Source of the DNA: Acanthosoma haemorrhoidale
Taxonomy: Eukaryota; Arthropoda; Insecta; Hemiptera; Acanthosomatidae
Reading direction: 5' to 3'
NCBI GenBank assembly: GCA_930367205.1
Contig: OV884011.1
Location: forward strand, 91,745,474-91,809,473
DNA: 64,000 nucleotides
Under the pieces are notes generated by a model, which was given only the letters and a program-made list of their open reading frames with translations, was not told the origin of the DNA and did not search any database. The position numbers and the translations under genes are program-made. Shown piece after piece: positions 23,961 through 36,499 of this stretch. Within the stretch, counting starts at the first letter, position 1. Each line of letters opens with the position of its first letter.

Positions 23961-26460
23961 TGATATTGTCCGTCCTGGAAATTTTCTATTTATTTTATCG
24001 GAAACTTTAATTGGCCCTTGGCGGCAAATTGTCTTGTTAATTTACGAAAATTCTAGGTGATAATTTTCAGGTGCTGTATATTTATCGTTTCTATGAAATG
24101 AAAATCCCCTAGGTCCATTTTCCAAGGTCACCAAGGTTTGGTGTAGTTCTACTTATGAAGTTTATATTTCAAGTAAAACTTTTATATTGCGAATGAAATC
24201 ACGAGTGACTGAGGCTAAACTGTATAAATTTATGAATTCACAATAGTTTCAAGGATAAATAATATTACAAAAGTTAAATCAGTAATTTATTCAATGTTCA
24301 TTACAATACCAAAAGTATCACTTCAATTTTAGGTACATAATAATTTATGTCAGCACTGATTTGTCTACATTAATATCAATAGCGGGGATTGTTTGCGTGG
24401 AGTTGATATTTATTTTTTCTATATAACCTAATATTAAGCTGAAATAGTGGGTTTAGTTACAAGTTCATTAGAAAGAGAAATGTCGATGAAACAGTTTCTG
24501 TGGTGAAATTGTGGAACTCTAACCAGGCAGTCCAGCCCATACATACAAAGATCAAACGGAATACTTTTTTTTAATTAATCCTTCATTTACCATTTGGATT
24601 ATTAGAATAGCTTGTGGTTTTAAAGGTACAGGATAGATTTCCTTTCATCACTTTTAGTTCTAACAGAAAAAATAACATAATAGTTGATAAAAATATTAAC
24701 TTATTTTATTTGTATATTATAATGAATGAATATTGAATATTCGCACCAAAACCACAAGTAGTATTGGTTATCGTGGAAGTTAAACTTTAGGAATAAGTCC
24801 AAAAACTAGAATTTATTGAAATTGGAAATTAAACAACCGGATGTAAATGGCGCTTTGATTTTTCTACTTGAAGAAAAACGTTTCCCCTGCACCTTTTGTT
24901 ATTTCCAGTACGTCTCTGATCGACCGCTGATTGGTGATGTCGAACTTATCTGCAGGGCACGGGATTGTTCAACTCTACTTTTTCCCTTCAGTTTTTAAGA
25001 GCATTAGTTCCAGAATTTGTGACGAAACCGAAATCGAAAACGTTGAATTGCATAATTTGTATCATCTGAAATGTTCATCCTCCGTACCTGAGATATTAGA
25101 ATGGAAACTTTTTTTTTTAAATAAATAAAAATTCTTTAAGAAAGAGTAAGTATATATACTTATTATAAAAACAAAAACAGAATCTTTAGATTAAACATTA
25201 ATTAGACAATAGTGTATAATTTGATTGCTAGACAACAAAAATAGAGAAATCACTTACTTCCTTTAATAACTCTTCATTGTTAATATTATGCTACCTGGTC
25301 CAGTTAAAATTTGTGAGGTTTTCAAAATCAATGTTACCTAAAAAAATTTGTAATTGAGTAAACTTTAAATATAGTATTTTAAGTATACAATGGTTTAGTA
25401 TAATACTTAATGGTAAAGTATAATACATGTTTATCATATAAATTAGTGGCAAAAAACAAAGTCTGCTCTTAAAAAAAAAGTAAGAAAATGAATCTGAACC
25501 ACAGATAAATTCAGGAATAATAAAATAATGAGAAAGACTTGAAAATTTGCGTAAGTGATACAAATGGAAAAACCTTTTAAACTCGAATAATCTTTATCTG
25601 AATTTAATTCAATCCCTGTCACCACTCTTTAATGAAAACTAGCTATTTTAAAATATCTTTCAAATTCAAATGTCAGTTGTTACTAGATCCACTTCGAACA
25701 ATGTTATCCGTTTCAACAAGATTGTAGAAAATCTGTCGTGCCAACATGTCACTAGATACTCAAACCACATAAACATGAGAGCCACAAATGCTCAGGACAT
25801 GATTGGGTGCTTATCATTCCAAGACTCCCACTACTATGTATTTACTAGTACAGACCCATTTTCAGAAGGATTATTATGTTAATGGAGCTCGCGAAGGATT
25901 TCACTAGAGAATCAGGGCTATTAGATACAGGCTTAGTTGGAATTTCATATTGTTTATCTACAAAAACCAAATGCTGTATATTAATCTATAATAAGGATGC
26001 ATTTGATGTTTTAATTAACAATGACCATAAAGCTCTTGTGAATAAAAATTAATCAACCCTTAACAAAAAAAAATGCTAACAAATCACAAAAACGAAATTA
26101 CAAATATAAAAAACAACAACTTTTGTATGTCTGGACGACCATTTTGTAAGAATGGACATCAAAAGTTTATAAAACTTAATTTAACGTAAAAAAAAAGTTT
26201 TGAGTGGTGGAATGACTCCAAAGTTGTACCATGAAGTAGTCTCAGCCGGTGAATGAAGTTACCCCAAGACTTTTACCGGAGGCTAACTCGATAATTTACC
26301 GGAAACGACTTTATTAAGGGGCGGAGATGGTTGTAAAGGGGTTTAAATTAATATTTAACAGAGGGGACTGAGCAAAAGTCCGGCATACATCCTTGTTGGG
26401 AGTGCCCACCGTTTTAACAATTCAAGCTAAATTGAAAATGTCGTATACCTTTAAATGCAT
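23961..26460. other. AT-rich noncoding DNA
   Basis: Several ORFs of 60-90 codons occur here on both strands, but none has a recognised motif, convincing splice signals or unusual composition. A GC-richer patch at about 26205-26420 contains repeated TTTACCGGA words and could be an old repeat. Confidence 0.5.
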
Positions 26461-26461
26461 C

Positions 26462-26506
26462 GTTTGCCTTAAGGCAAACCTTAACCTTAAGGTTGTTACG
26501 GCCGTA
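26462..26506. other. Cluster of three perfect palindromes
   Basis: GTTTGCCTTAAGGCAAAC (26462-26479) is a perfect 18-bp palindrome. AACCTTAAGGTT (26483-26494) is a perfect 12-bp palindrome sharing the core CCTTAAGG. TACGGCCGTA (26497-26506) is a perfect 10-bp palindrome. The centres are 18 bp and 13 bp apart. Such spacing could reflect paired binding sites for dimeric proteins, or hairpin-prone remains of a transposon end. Confidence 0.6.
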
Positions 26507-27555
26507 CCTACCCCACAACTAGAACAATAATGATAAGTTATAATCAGAGGCCTCAAACATCAATTTATGGAGATCAAATTGAGGAAAACCCATTTTTTTT
26601 TTTTTATCAACGACCACAAGCCTTTTCGCTGATGGTAAAACATACGAAAAATACGACCAATACAAACCAAAAACCCAACGAATTTTTAATTTACTAAAGT
26701 ATGTGTAAAAAACGCTGAATTCTCATATTAAAGTTCGGCCGTCACCATTATAAATCTTCTATTTACCCCTAGTAAAGAAATTTACACAACATAGGCATGT
26801 TGTTGCAAAAACGAAAATGTTTTTAACCGTAAACCGTAAGAATGAACGTATAAATAAAATACATATATCATAGTTTATTAAACAGGAACAACGGCTATGA
26901 ATTTCAAAATCCGTGTTTTGTTGAGGGCATTTACAACGTAGCACACATATCTATTTTTTATGTAATGTATTTAGCTATTGCATCGACGAAGTGAAATACA
27001 AAAAAGCATAGGTACGTTCTTTAATGTATTCAATAAAGCCTAATCAGTCTCAACAGGAGGCTAGAGGCTAAGTGAGTCCTGCAACACAATTTGAATAATT
27101 CATATTATAATAAAAGGGGGACTTTATAAAATGGAAATTTAATTCATGTCCCAGAGGATGCTTAACTTTTTTCCCCTCTCCCCTGTGCTCCGGTGCCTAC
27201 TTCGACACGTAATGAATGTTAAATACAGGGAGGAAATCTTAATAGTTATGTCCAAGCCCTGAGGGAAAACTTTCCTTGTTTTGTCAGAGCTTGTTTCCCA
27301 GTTTATGCACCTTCTTGAATGAGTAGTCATTGAACAAAAATAAATATATGCATAATATTTAGAATGTAACGAGCTAACTTCTTAATGCCCTTTGCTGTAC
27401 TGGGAACTAATTATTAATTATAAAGGAAGGGGATATCCTACTTAGGGTTTTATCATTTAAAAAAAATTAAGTGAAGTGTGATGACTCACATTATTGAGGA
27501 TTTTTTGTGGGATCTCATTATGCTTTTAATTTCAGTTTCAGCGAGTTTATAATTT
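26507..27555. other. AT-rich noncoding DNA
   Basis: No coding or mobile-element signal recognised. Confidence 0.5.
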
Positions 27556-27561
27556 CAGCCT

Positions 27562-27680
27562 AGCGAGACGAAGGCATAGGATCCCACTAGGAAGGTGTGG
27601 GGTCTGACAACGCCGGACTAAAACATAGCGAGGTTAGGAAAACAAGACGCAGAGGTAGTTGAATAAGAAAGCCATGGTTC
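27562..27680 (+). mobile_element. Fragment of the solo-LTR family (copy 3)
   Basis: From AGCGAGACGAAGGCA onward this segment aligns with 7719-7850 of solo LTR 1 and about 38099-38220 of solo LTR 2, sharing TAAAACATAGCGAGGTTAGG with copy 1. Only about 120 bp of the LTR interior is present and neither terminus is visible. It lies in the same orientation as both solo LTRs and runs into a GA microsatellite. Confidence 0.8.
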
Positions 27681-27699
27681 GAGTAGAGTAGCAATCGCC

Positions 27700-27704
<5 letters not shown>

Positions 27705-27732
<28 letters not shown>
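27705..27732. repeat. (GA)14 microsatellite
   Basis: Uninterrupted AG dinucleotides directly downstream of the LTR fragment. Confidence 0.95.
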
Positions 27733-27739
27733 TCTTTCA

Positions 27740-30700
27740 AGCGACCCCGAAGATTTATTTATATAAAAATATGGAAAGGAAGGAACTGGCACAACATAGG
27801 CATTGTCATCAAGTGTTTTATTCGGATAAAAATATCGTTGCAAAATTAAATAGGACCTCCATGAAAAATACCATGCAGTTGAATTTCTGAATAGTAGAGG
27901 ATTCACAAATACAAAAGAACAGAAACATAGAAGAACAGGTTTATGTTTTCACATTATGGTTTGTAGTTTTGAAAAAAAGCAAAAAAAAAAAGCAAGGAAC
28001 CCCTAACGTTTGTCGTCCAGAATTCCAAATGTCATCATAAAACGTAAACAATAATTGCAAAAAGTATAATTTAATTACACTATAATTTAAAACTAGAAGG
28101 ACGAAAAAATTTACCTAACTTAAAAGATCTAACTTTTTTGTACTCTTTATTCTGTTTCATTTTTATTCACAAACTACTTTGTTACACATTCGAAAGTATG
28201 ACAAATGAGGATTAAAATAAGATCGTTGAAATAGCTTTGTTACATTTTCGGATGCTCCTCCATAGATTTCCTTTAACGAAAGCTTCTTCCGAAATTCAAT
28301 GTATTTTTTAGCTCATATGTTCTACTGTGACAAAACTCTTTAAAACTGACAAATTAAAAGGGAAAAAAAATAGCTATTGGTAGTTTTTCCATGTTTAACC
28401 CAATAGTCAACTTGTTCATAAAGATCTGATATTGGGAGATACTAACTAAAAACACAACTGCATAGTCTGGATTTATCGAAACCCATAACAAAATAGTCAA
28501 TTATAGTTTCAAAAGAAATATTTTAAACTCCAATAGACTTAAACATTTTTGTAAGAAAGAAAAGGTTGTTTGTATTTAAAGGGTCAGATGACCCCTTTCT
28601 CGTCATTCAGATAGTAAATCCGATATATACTAGCTTATAGTAAATTTAAGGAAAACATATTTTTGTTGCTTTATAAATCAAAAACAAAAAGTTATTAAAA
28701 AAAATTTGAATCAGTTTAAAGTGTCAAATGGGTCATGTGATCTGGCCCACCCTTATTGTGTTAATAAAACACTATAACATAATTACAAGAAAATTGTCTC
28801 AATCTGATTGACAGGAAGGCATTTTACCCTCTTACCCTTCTTATTTTTATTTCTTAGTAATAATAAGACCACTTTCTTTATCACTTATGTATTTTTTTGC
28901 AGATTTTGTCTGTGCGTCAAAAAAATATTTATAATACTATGAATTGAAAAGACGGAAACAATAATATTCAAATAAAAAGTGCGTGTCAAATAAATTATGC
29001 GTGAATATTGGAGAACTAATTTTAAATGGTTTTATTAAACAAATCTATGAAGTATTGAATGCTATTTGAACTGCTCATGCGGGAAATGTAGTTGGCACTG
29101 ATTGGTTGAGACCACCATTTTATGTATCCCAGGAACCAGAAAGATTCTATTGTAACTTTAGGCTTTACTACCTACTTATGGAGTTATATAAAAAAAAAGT
29201 ATAACGGTGAAATATTTCCAACCCCGGGATTGAAGAAAAAAAATATCGCTTCACTTTCCGACGTAGTTGAATGTGTGTTAGTTTAATATTTCAGTTTTAT
29301 TTTTGCGTTTATAGATTTTTCTGAAATATTTTTTATCACTACATGGACCACTTAACCGACCAAGACCGCACACCGTTATGCACTAACCCCTTTCGGCTAA
29401 AGAGCTTTAGCCTTCAATCTGTAAAAACTTTTATTTTATTTCTTTTGTTAAAAATTCTTGAATATTTTTACTATTTTACTTCCATTCATTTTTTTGTATT
29501 ATTGTAGTGCCTCTTTTTCTCTGTTTCTCTTTTCTTAACATTAACACGGACAAATTCTGGTTGATTTGTAATAAATCTTTTACAAAATTAATAACTAAAT
29601 TTAAACAATGATAGTGGTTTTTCGTGAATCACGTCTCATTTATTACATAAAGAATTTTGTAGTTTTTATAATTTAATGAAAATAAAATATCGCTTGAAAC
29701 ATCCACCTTCAGTCCTTACAGTTACATTCATCTGTTATTTTTATGTAACGTTAGGGAGCACAATATGAAAGGATACATTATATGGCTGCTTTTGTTATAC
29801 ATGCTATTTTTTCTGTACAATTAGACATTCTGTAGATTTTTTTGGTCAACCTGTTTAGTGATGAGGTTAATGTTGTTTTTTTTGGTAGGGGAGGGGGGTA
29901 CCCCGATGTCTATTCCCAATTAAGGAAGATAATTATCTAGTTTCAAGGTGCTTGAGATGTGAGAACTCACTATCCGATTAGGAATTCGATTCTAGACACT
30001 TCGCGGCTGCTAAGTTAATTAGTTAAAATTTTAATTGGTCTAAAACGTTGAAACTAATTTATCTTGGAAAAGGCTTTTGGTTGAGATCTCGAAAGGCAAT
30101 ATCAAGTCGGATTTACTTTTAATAATTTTGTTGTTACATATATATTCTATTCTATATATATTATTTAAATCGGATCAATTCTTATTTGACTAAGTAAAAA
30201 AAAGAAAGAAAAAGAACAATATTATATTCGTTGCTGAAATAGCTGAATGCAAATCGTGTTCATTTACACCTCCCGCTTGCACCGAGGGGAACGGAAAAGG
30301 CAAGTAAAAGAGCCCCTAGAAAAGAAAACCCCTTGATTAAATGTTTTCTGTTTTCATTAAGGCAGAGTGATGAGGGCTGTGGTGGTCGAGTTTCATAAAT
30401 TCACCACGTGACAAAGAGGACTGGGCTAAATTAAAAACAGACCGCTTCTGTGTCTTGCCTCATATATTTATCACGTTGGCTTAGCTAGAACGGATTATAA
30501 GGATTAACATATGCCTACCAGTAATACCTATTGTATGACCCCCAAAGAATATCAATAATATTCTTTGCTAAAAAAAAAAAAGATCCTTGCTTTAATTAGT
30601 AGAGGCCATTTTATATCCCTCCAACTAAAGTAAGGAATCGCATTAATAATTCTCTTTTTTTTTTTTAGAAGAGTATGAGAAACTTACATTGTCATTTTAC

Positions 30701-31450
30701 ACCGAGGACTTTTTTTATTAGATCAGTCAAAAATTAATGTAAAACATAAATCACCAATCAAATTAAGGCGAATTAGTTATTGTTTTTTCTTCTACCACGC
30801 AAGTTACATTAGTTAAAACACATGAAAAGTCATCTCTACAGTAAATATGTATGTGAATACAAGTTTTACTTACAGTTACGTTCACTCCATTTGAGAAGGG
30901 ATTTACGTAAATGGGTATTTAATGTCGCCGCTACAGCTAGCCGATATCAATATTTTTTTTATGTAGGTTTCAGTTATTTAATTGTTTTTTTTTCCTTTTT
31001 GAAAAGTAATATTTAGTATACAAAATGAATATATTTATATAAAAAAGTCATCGTAGACATTTTCGAAGCCATAAGCAACTAGGGCCTAGAGGCAATGAAT
31101 GAGACCACATCGAGAAAAGGAGTGGGGAAAACTTATAGCTATACATTAACATCAGCCGTAAATATCTAAGTTCTAGTCTGGATGGAACCTTTAATCCAGC
31201 CAGTGGTGCTTTTCCGTCCCATTCGGATGCCTACCACAATAATATAGAAAACTTCCAAGATTAAAAAAATGAAGGCCAATACAAAATGTTAATCGAGTAC
31301 AAATCGCAATTGCATATATTTCGGATTCATCATAAGTTCGTTCAAAAATGAGTACTACCGAATAAGAACGGAAATAAATTTCTCATGAACCGATCACAAG
31401 TATAATATTTTTGCTTATGAGAGAATATATTTCTATTTACTTAAATCCGT
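27740..31450. other. AT-rich noncoding DNA
   Basis: No gene recognised. At about 28575-28760 two copies of a GGGTCAGAT...GACCC-type word lie inverted about 150 bp apart (GGGTCAGATGACCC on the left, GGGTCATGTGATCTGG on the right), a weak hint of a small inverted-repeat element. Long A- and T-runs are frequent. The 64-codon ORF at 30822-31016 has no motif. Confidence 0.5.
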
Positions 31451-31454
31451 CATG

Positions 31455-31870
31455 AGACCATGAGGTATTGTGCAGTAGAGGCCATTGTGAAGAAAGGGTT
31501 AGCCAACCTTCTCTGCAAACAATATCCCCTCTTGTGCCACTACAGGCAACCTTGGATGTGAGGGGGGGGGAGTGGAGTTATGAGAACCTCCTCTGGGGTT
31601 ATCGATTTAATAACCTACCAGAGTTGGGCTTGATAAGCTGGCGGACTTAACCCGGGATCTTGGGGGACTTTATTTCTGTTAACTTCCTCCGGGAGGATGA
31701 TTAATCTAAGAGGGAAAAATCCCTCCGGACACTGGTGAAGGGGTGTGTGACGTAATGGGGCCCGTGGCGACACCTACAAGGGTGGAGTGATTGAAATCTG
31801 GGCGGATGGATACTAATGGACCCACTTCAGGGAACATTCTTCTTCACTGGTTTGGCATCAACGTACCGAA
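31455..31870 (+). repeat. GC-rich segment, probably an undescribed dispersed repeat
   Basis: About 400 bp of balanced-composition DNA with sharp edges against AT-rich flanks, including a G8 run and the word GGGGCCCGTGGCGACACC. A plus ORF of 60 codons (31468-31650) is the longest and shows no domain. Composition and abrupt borders suggest an inserted element; termini and target duplications were not found. A host exon cannot be excluded, but there are no clean splice sites. Confidence 0.35.
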
Positions 31871-32480
31871 TTTGAGATTGGGAATCCGATTATGTAAATC
31901 CACTACATCAAGATCTCAAGATCTGCAATTCTTTCAGTAATTAACTTATTACAATACAATTCAATTCTTTTTGTTTACTAATTTGTATTTCAGTGTATGG
32001 ATCTACTGTCCAGCCATTTTATTCTATATGAATGATTTAAGAAGTGTAAGAGCAGTATCAAGAGATCCCTGCTGAAGATATCACCTCTTCAGCTTCTTTT
32101 AAATAATTTTTAAAAACCACTCAGTAAAAGTAGAGCCTCTTCCTTCGATCTTAGAAATCAAGCTTATTAAAAAAAATCTTGAAACTATTAGTTTCTAAAT
32201 TGAATACGTTTATTGGCAATGATGTATATCTGCGCCTACATTTTGTTTTTAAAGTTCTGATAGTGACACATTTTTATTATGATCTTTTTGAGATGACTTT
32301 CGAAGATTTTTGATAGCTTGATTGATAAGGCGTGCAGAGCATTTTGGAATATTGCAGCATTCAGAATCGATGTGGTGCTTTGTTGCACTCCTCAGGAGTA
32401 CTTTTACCACTGTTGAGATGGTACGTGAAGGTATGATAAATATGCCCTATTCGGCCTGAATTTATTCTTACAAATATTTG
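31871..32480. other. AT-rich noncoding DNA
   Basis: Nothing recognised between the GC-rich segment and the exon-like ORF at 32504. Confidence 0.5.
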
Positions 32481-32503
32481 TATTCTTATCTTATTTTTCC
32501 CAG

Positions 32504-32708
32504 GACGAATAATGTAATTGAAACTTTACTGACTCTAGATGAATCCGATAGAACCCAGTGGTTACATCACTTTCAATGCAGAACTCATGTATTCAGATTA
32601 CAAAATCTAAGCACCGTAGTTAAACAAAATAATACATTTGTGGCGAACCATCCATCCTTACCAACATACTTTATGATTATTAATCTCTTAATTTTATTAC
32701 ATAATTAA
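32504..32708 (+). CDS. Candidate terminal exon, unknown product
   Basis: TCTTATTTTTCCCAG ends at 32503 and is a strong splice acceptor. The frame that follows (phase: one base G, then ACG AAT AAT) is open for 67 codons to TAA. The first ~45 residues (ETLLTLDESDRTQWLHHFQC and onward) look like ordinary protein, while the last ~15 are hydrophobic and could be chance. There is no domain match I recognise, no donor after it, and no clear poly(A) signal close by. It may be a real last exon or a coincidence. Confidence 0.27.
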
Positions 32709-33150
32709 TTTATGTTTGATCAAAATGTGTATGTAGTGATCTTCTGTTTATATCTCACACTTTTCCTTTCCATTTCTTGTATTTTTAGGGTTAATTATAT
32801 TTTCTTATACCAAAATTTGATGTCATCTAGACGCTCACTGGTACTTTTTGCTTAAAATTTTAGATCTATCAAGTCATTTTAATGCACATACATAGTTACT
32901 ACTGAGATGTGTCTACATTAAAGTAAAGCCGCTCCTAAAGACTTGGCTATATTGCATGGTATATCCATTAATTATATATGTCTTACATATTATTGCGGAG
33001 TATGGACAGTATAATACATAAGGAACTGTTTTCTTGCAAAAAAGGACTTAGCAATGTTTAATTTTAATACATTTAATGTTTAATAAAATGTTTTAGTCAT
33101 CACAATTCCTATTATCTGGATGTTGAGTAGGTATAATTTATATTTCTTAC

Positions 33151-33211
33151 CGGAGAGTTCATTTTCTTCCAGTAGCCATCCGCTAACAAACCTCTTTGCA
33201 ATGTTGATGCG
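33151..33211 (-). CDS. Candidate internal exon, 61 nt, unknown product
   Basis: On the minus strand TTTTATTTTACAG is followed by a 61-nt stretch and then GTAAGAAAT: a strong acceptor and a near-consensus donor bracketing DNA with a balanced base mix. Two frames are open: RINIAKRFVSGWLLEENELS, or ASTLQRGLLADGYWKKMNSP. The third has a stop. The length, 61 nt, means it would shift phase between flanking exons. No neighbouring exon of the same strand was identified, so the gene is unknown. The match of both splice signals in AT-rich DNA is better than elsewhere in the window. Confidence 0.4.
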
Positions 33212-33219
33212 CTGTAAAA

Positions 33220-36200
33220 TAAAAGATAAACTTGAAAATAACTTGCTTACTTAGCTTCCTTCCAAGAGGAGCGAGCATTAACCTAATATCTTCCATTTGA
33301 ACCCCCCCACTTAAACTCTCCAGTAATTCCCACTTTGTAGCTTTCAACATCTCTGTTTCACGTTGTGTTTTTATCTTGAAAAGAGCAGTTAATTCGTTAA
33401 CCCGTCATCTTAAGTCCTCTAGTAAGTAAGTTTTTACCGATTTCAGTTATAATCGCTGACGCCGGAACTCCTGCTTTCGAAATATATATATTATTTCTCA
33501 TTGCGTTTCAAACTTTTTCGTTGATACGGTCGCATCTAATTAACGAGAAAAAAAAGTAAAACTCTTGAAATAATCGCATTGTGGTAAAATCATAATAATT
33601 AGATTAACTACTAGTAGTGGCAGCTACTTTTTCAGAATTAGATTCTGGGTATCTGGGCCTTCACATTCCGGCAGGGAACAGTTGTACGGACATATAATTG
33701 ATTAGTCATTAAATTATCCACTAGATTTAATTGATTTCCTACCCAAACTGATTGGGTCTCAAAGTGGACCACAGTTTATTCTATAGAAATATTCGATATT
33801 TTATAAATAAAAGTAGAGTAGAATTGAAACAACTGAAATCCATAGAGCTAACTTTTAGTAAGTGAAAAAATAATTTATTTTTAGATTTCTCTCGCACTTC
33901 GAGTCTCGGAAACATTGTTGTGCGAGATAAAAACGTAAGAATATTACTGTGGGACAATTATTCTTTAATTTATGTAACCTATACTGAATTCCATAATTTA
34001 TTATAAAAACATAAAAACAACACAAAAAAAAATTATTCTGTTGTTTTTAACAACAGAGGACCAACTATCATTCCAACTTTATATTTAATAATAACCAGCA
34101 TTGTTATGCACCCAATGCATGTACTAAGCTTTGTTGTGATGCTAATCTCTAATGCTTGGTAAAGTTTAACAAACTAAGGATTTTTCTTTAGTTCTCCTTA
34201 ATTTTCTTAGTGCTCTTCTTGAGTTGCAAAAAAACAAACTTATTCTGAAGTTCACCCAACTCTACTATCTAACGAAGTCGTAACTAAGTTAGTAGTGTTT
34301 TTCGTAAGCCCATTTTATTTTTCTAGGTTTAGCCGGTTCAGCTGGTATTTTTTTTTTCCTTTAGGCTTTCAACTTTATTATGGGGAATAAACTCAACCGA
34401 GTTTACAACCACTGATCATCAGCACCAAGTCGACCTATCGACTATACTGTGCTCTTATGACAAAGATCATAATTAAAATTTAATAACATAATTATAACAA
34501 TCCTATATATTATCAACAGCCTAAATGACAGGTAGATTATAATCCACAGGTAATATTACAGTACAGACGCTTTGAAGATTTTCGAGTACTCAAAACAAGA
34601 TTTTGAATTCATTTAAAAATATTGTACATCATAAACTCCCTGAAATGTAAAATTTGTGTGAGAGGATTACTTTATTTCATTTCATATTACGTGCGATAAT
34701 TAAATATAGTTGCCGGACACCAGAGTGGATCTAAAGTAAAACTAAAATATTCACTTGTTTATATATAGGAAAACTGAAAAAACAAAACCTACAACTAAGA
34801 ATGTGACTGTTATTTCTCTTTTAGTAAGCGTTGTAATTTCAATTCGCAAGAGGAAAAATGACGTCTAGTTGCAAATTTATAACATGCCTTGCCCCTCCCG
34901 TAGCCGCATTGGAAGTATCTACCTGCGTAGAGGAGTATGGCCATGCCTTGATAATTTCAGCTACCTAAGCTCCGCTCGTGATGATAATAAATAAATTAGG
35001 AGAAGATTAAATTCTCGTGGATGGCCTGTATAAATGTTTAAACTATGAATTATATTTATCTGATTCTACTATGTTAATGGTTCACCAAACTATTTTGGCC
35101 TATGCCTATGCCTAATAAATTTATTATAATTACTGTATAGGTGGATATTGAACGAACGATTAATGAAACAATTGTTTAGGTCATTTAAATGTGCTGGCTT
35201 GCTAACATTATACGACAGTTTAAGAGACATTGGAACAGAGATGTTTTAAATAATTAACAATATCTCTAAATGTATCTTCAGCAATATTGAGGAATACTAA
35301 GTGAATGCCGCTTCTCTTTATTCCTACACAATAGACAATTCTATATGTAAATAAATACATCTACTTCAAAAATACTTTCTCTTACAGCTGGCTTATCACA
35401 AGAATCCCTGCCTATCTTACTTTATTTAATCTGTTTGTTTGGGATTTCTCAACGGATCCAAAGGTAATGAGGACCCCTCCCTACACGCGTTGTACCGTAT
35501 CGACACAACAGTAAACCTGTTACAACACGATGTTAAAATTGTGACGCTAAACATAGTTATGTATCATTAAGGTTAAAATATAAAATAAAATAAAACCCTG
35601 ATATTTGTTATACCCATTGGTATGTCCTGTTACATCATTGCTTGCTTGTTTGATTTGAAATTGATTTAAAAATTTGTTCTTTATATTTTGATATTTCAAG
35701 GCGTTTCTGAAATTTCACGAACGGGCTTCAATATGTGTTATCGTCTGAAGTATATTAATTTAGCGAAAAACGTCCGTTAAGCGTTGGGCACGATCATTAC
35801 GATTTAACAGGCTATATTATGAGGACACTTCCTAATTCGAGTGTGGACCAACGAGTTCGATTGTGGACTACATTGTGCACTCTCGTACACTCTACAGAGG
35901 AGTAATGATAAAAAATACGAAGGTATCAGCAGTAGTACCATTTGATATACATAAGGCTATTTTAAGTATAATTCATTTGATAAATAATACCAAATATTTA
36001 AAAAAAAAACACGGGTGTTGTCTTATTTTATAACATCAGTTTTTTACCTAAATGAAGCATTAAAAAGTTATTTTGGAAGCCCCATGCAAAACTATTGACA
36101 AATGGAAATCCTACTGATAGAAATCATTGATTCTTTGTTGTTTGTTTGACATTTGAAAAACACTTACCTAAGTTACGCACATCATTTACGCTACAACCTG

Positions 36201-36335
36201 TATATGCAAGGTGGTATGTAATATTACTGAAATGTGTTATTTACAGTCGTTCTCTCGGGCATACTGAAAACGGTTGTATTGACAAAAATATGTACCAGTT
36301 AGTAAGTGAGAGAGACGTAAATGACAGGAGGTATT
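33220..36335. other. AT-rich noncoding DNA
   Basis: No coding, RNA or mobile-element feature recognised. Confidence 0.5.
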
Positions 36336-36339
36336 ACCT

Positions 36340-36495
36340 GGCCGGCCTACAGCAGTGACTGGCTCAATGGAACCGACCACCGAACAGAATTATCCTCATC
36401 GGATTAGCGGCGCCATTGGCCGATCGCCCATGGCTATCCGCTTTCAATCGGACTTAGCATAGCTTCCCGTTTGAGGCATCCACGCCGATTAAAAA
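36340..36495. other. GC-richer island, candidate conserved noncoding element
   Basis: Balanced-composition DNA between AT-rich flanks, with unique sequence, no ORF support, and words resembling developmental factor sites: CGGATTAG (bicoid-type homeodomain), GACCACCGA (near a Gli/Ci site) and TTTAATTGATACGATC just downstream. Function is inferred only from composition and word content. Confidence 0.3.
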
Positions 36496-36499
36496 AACA

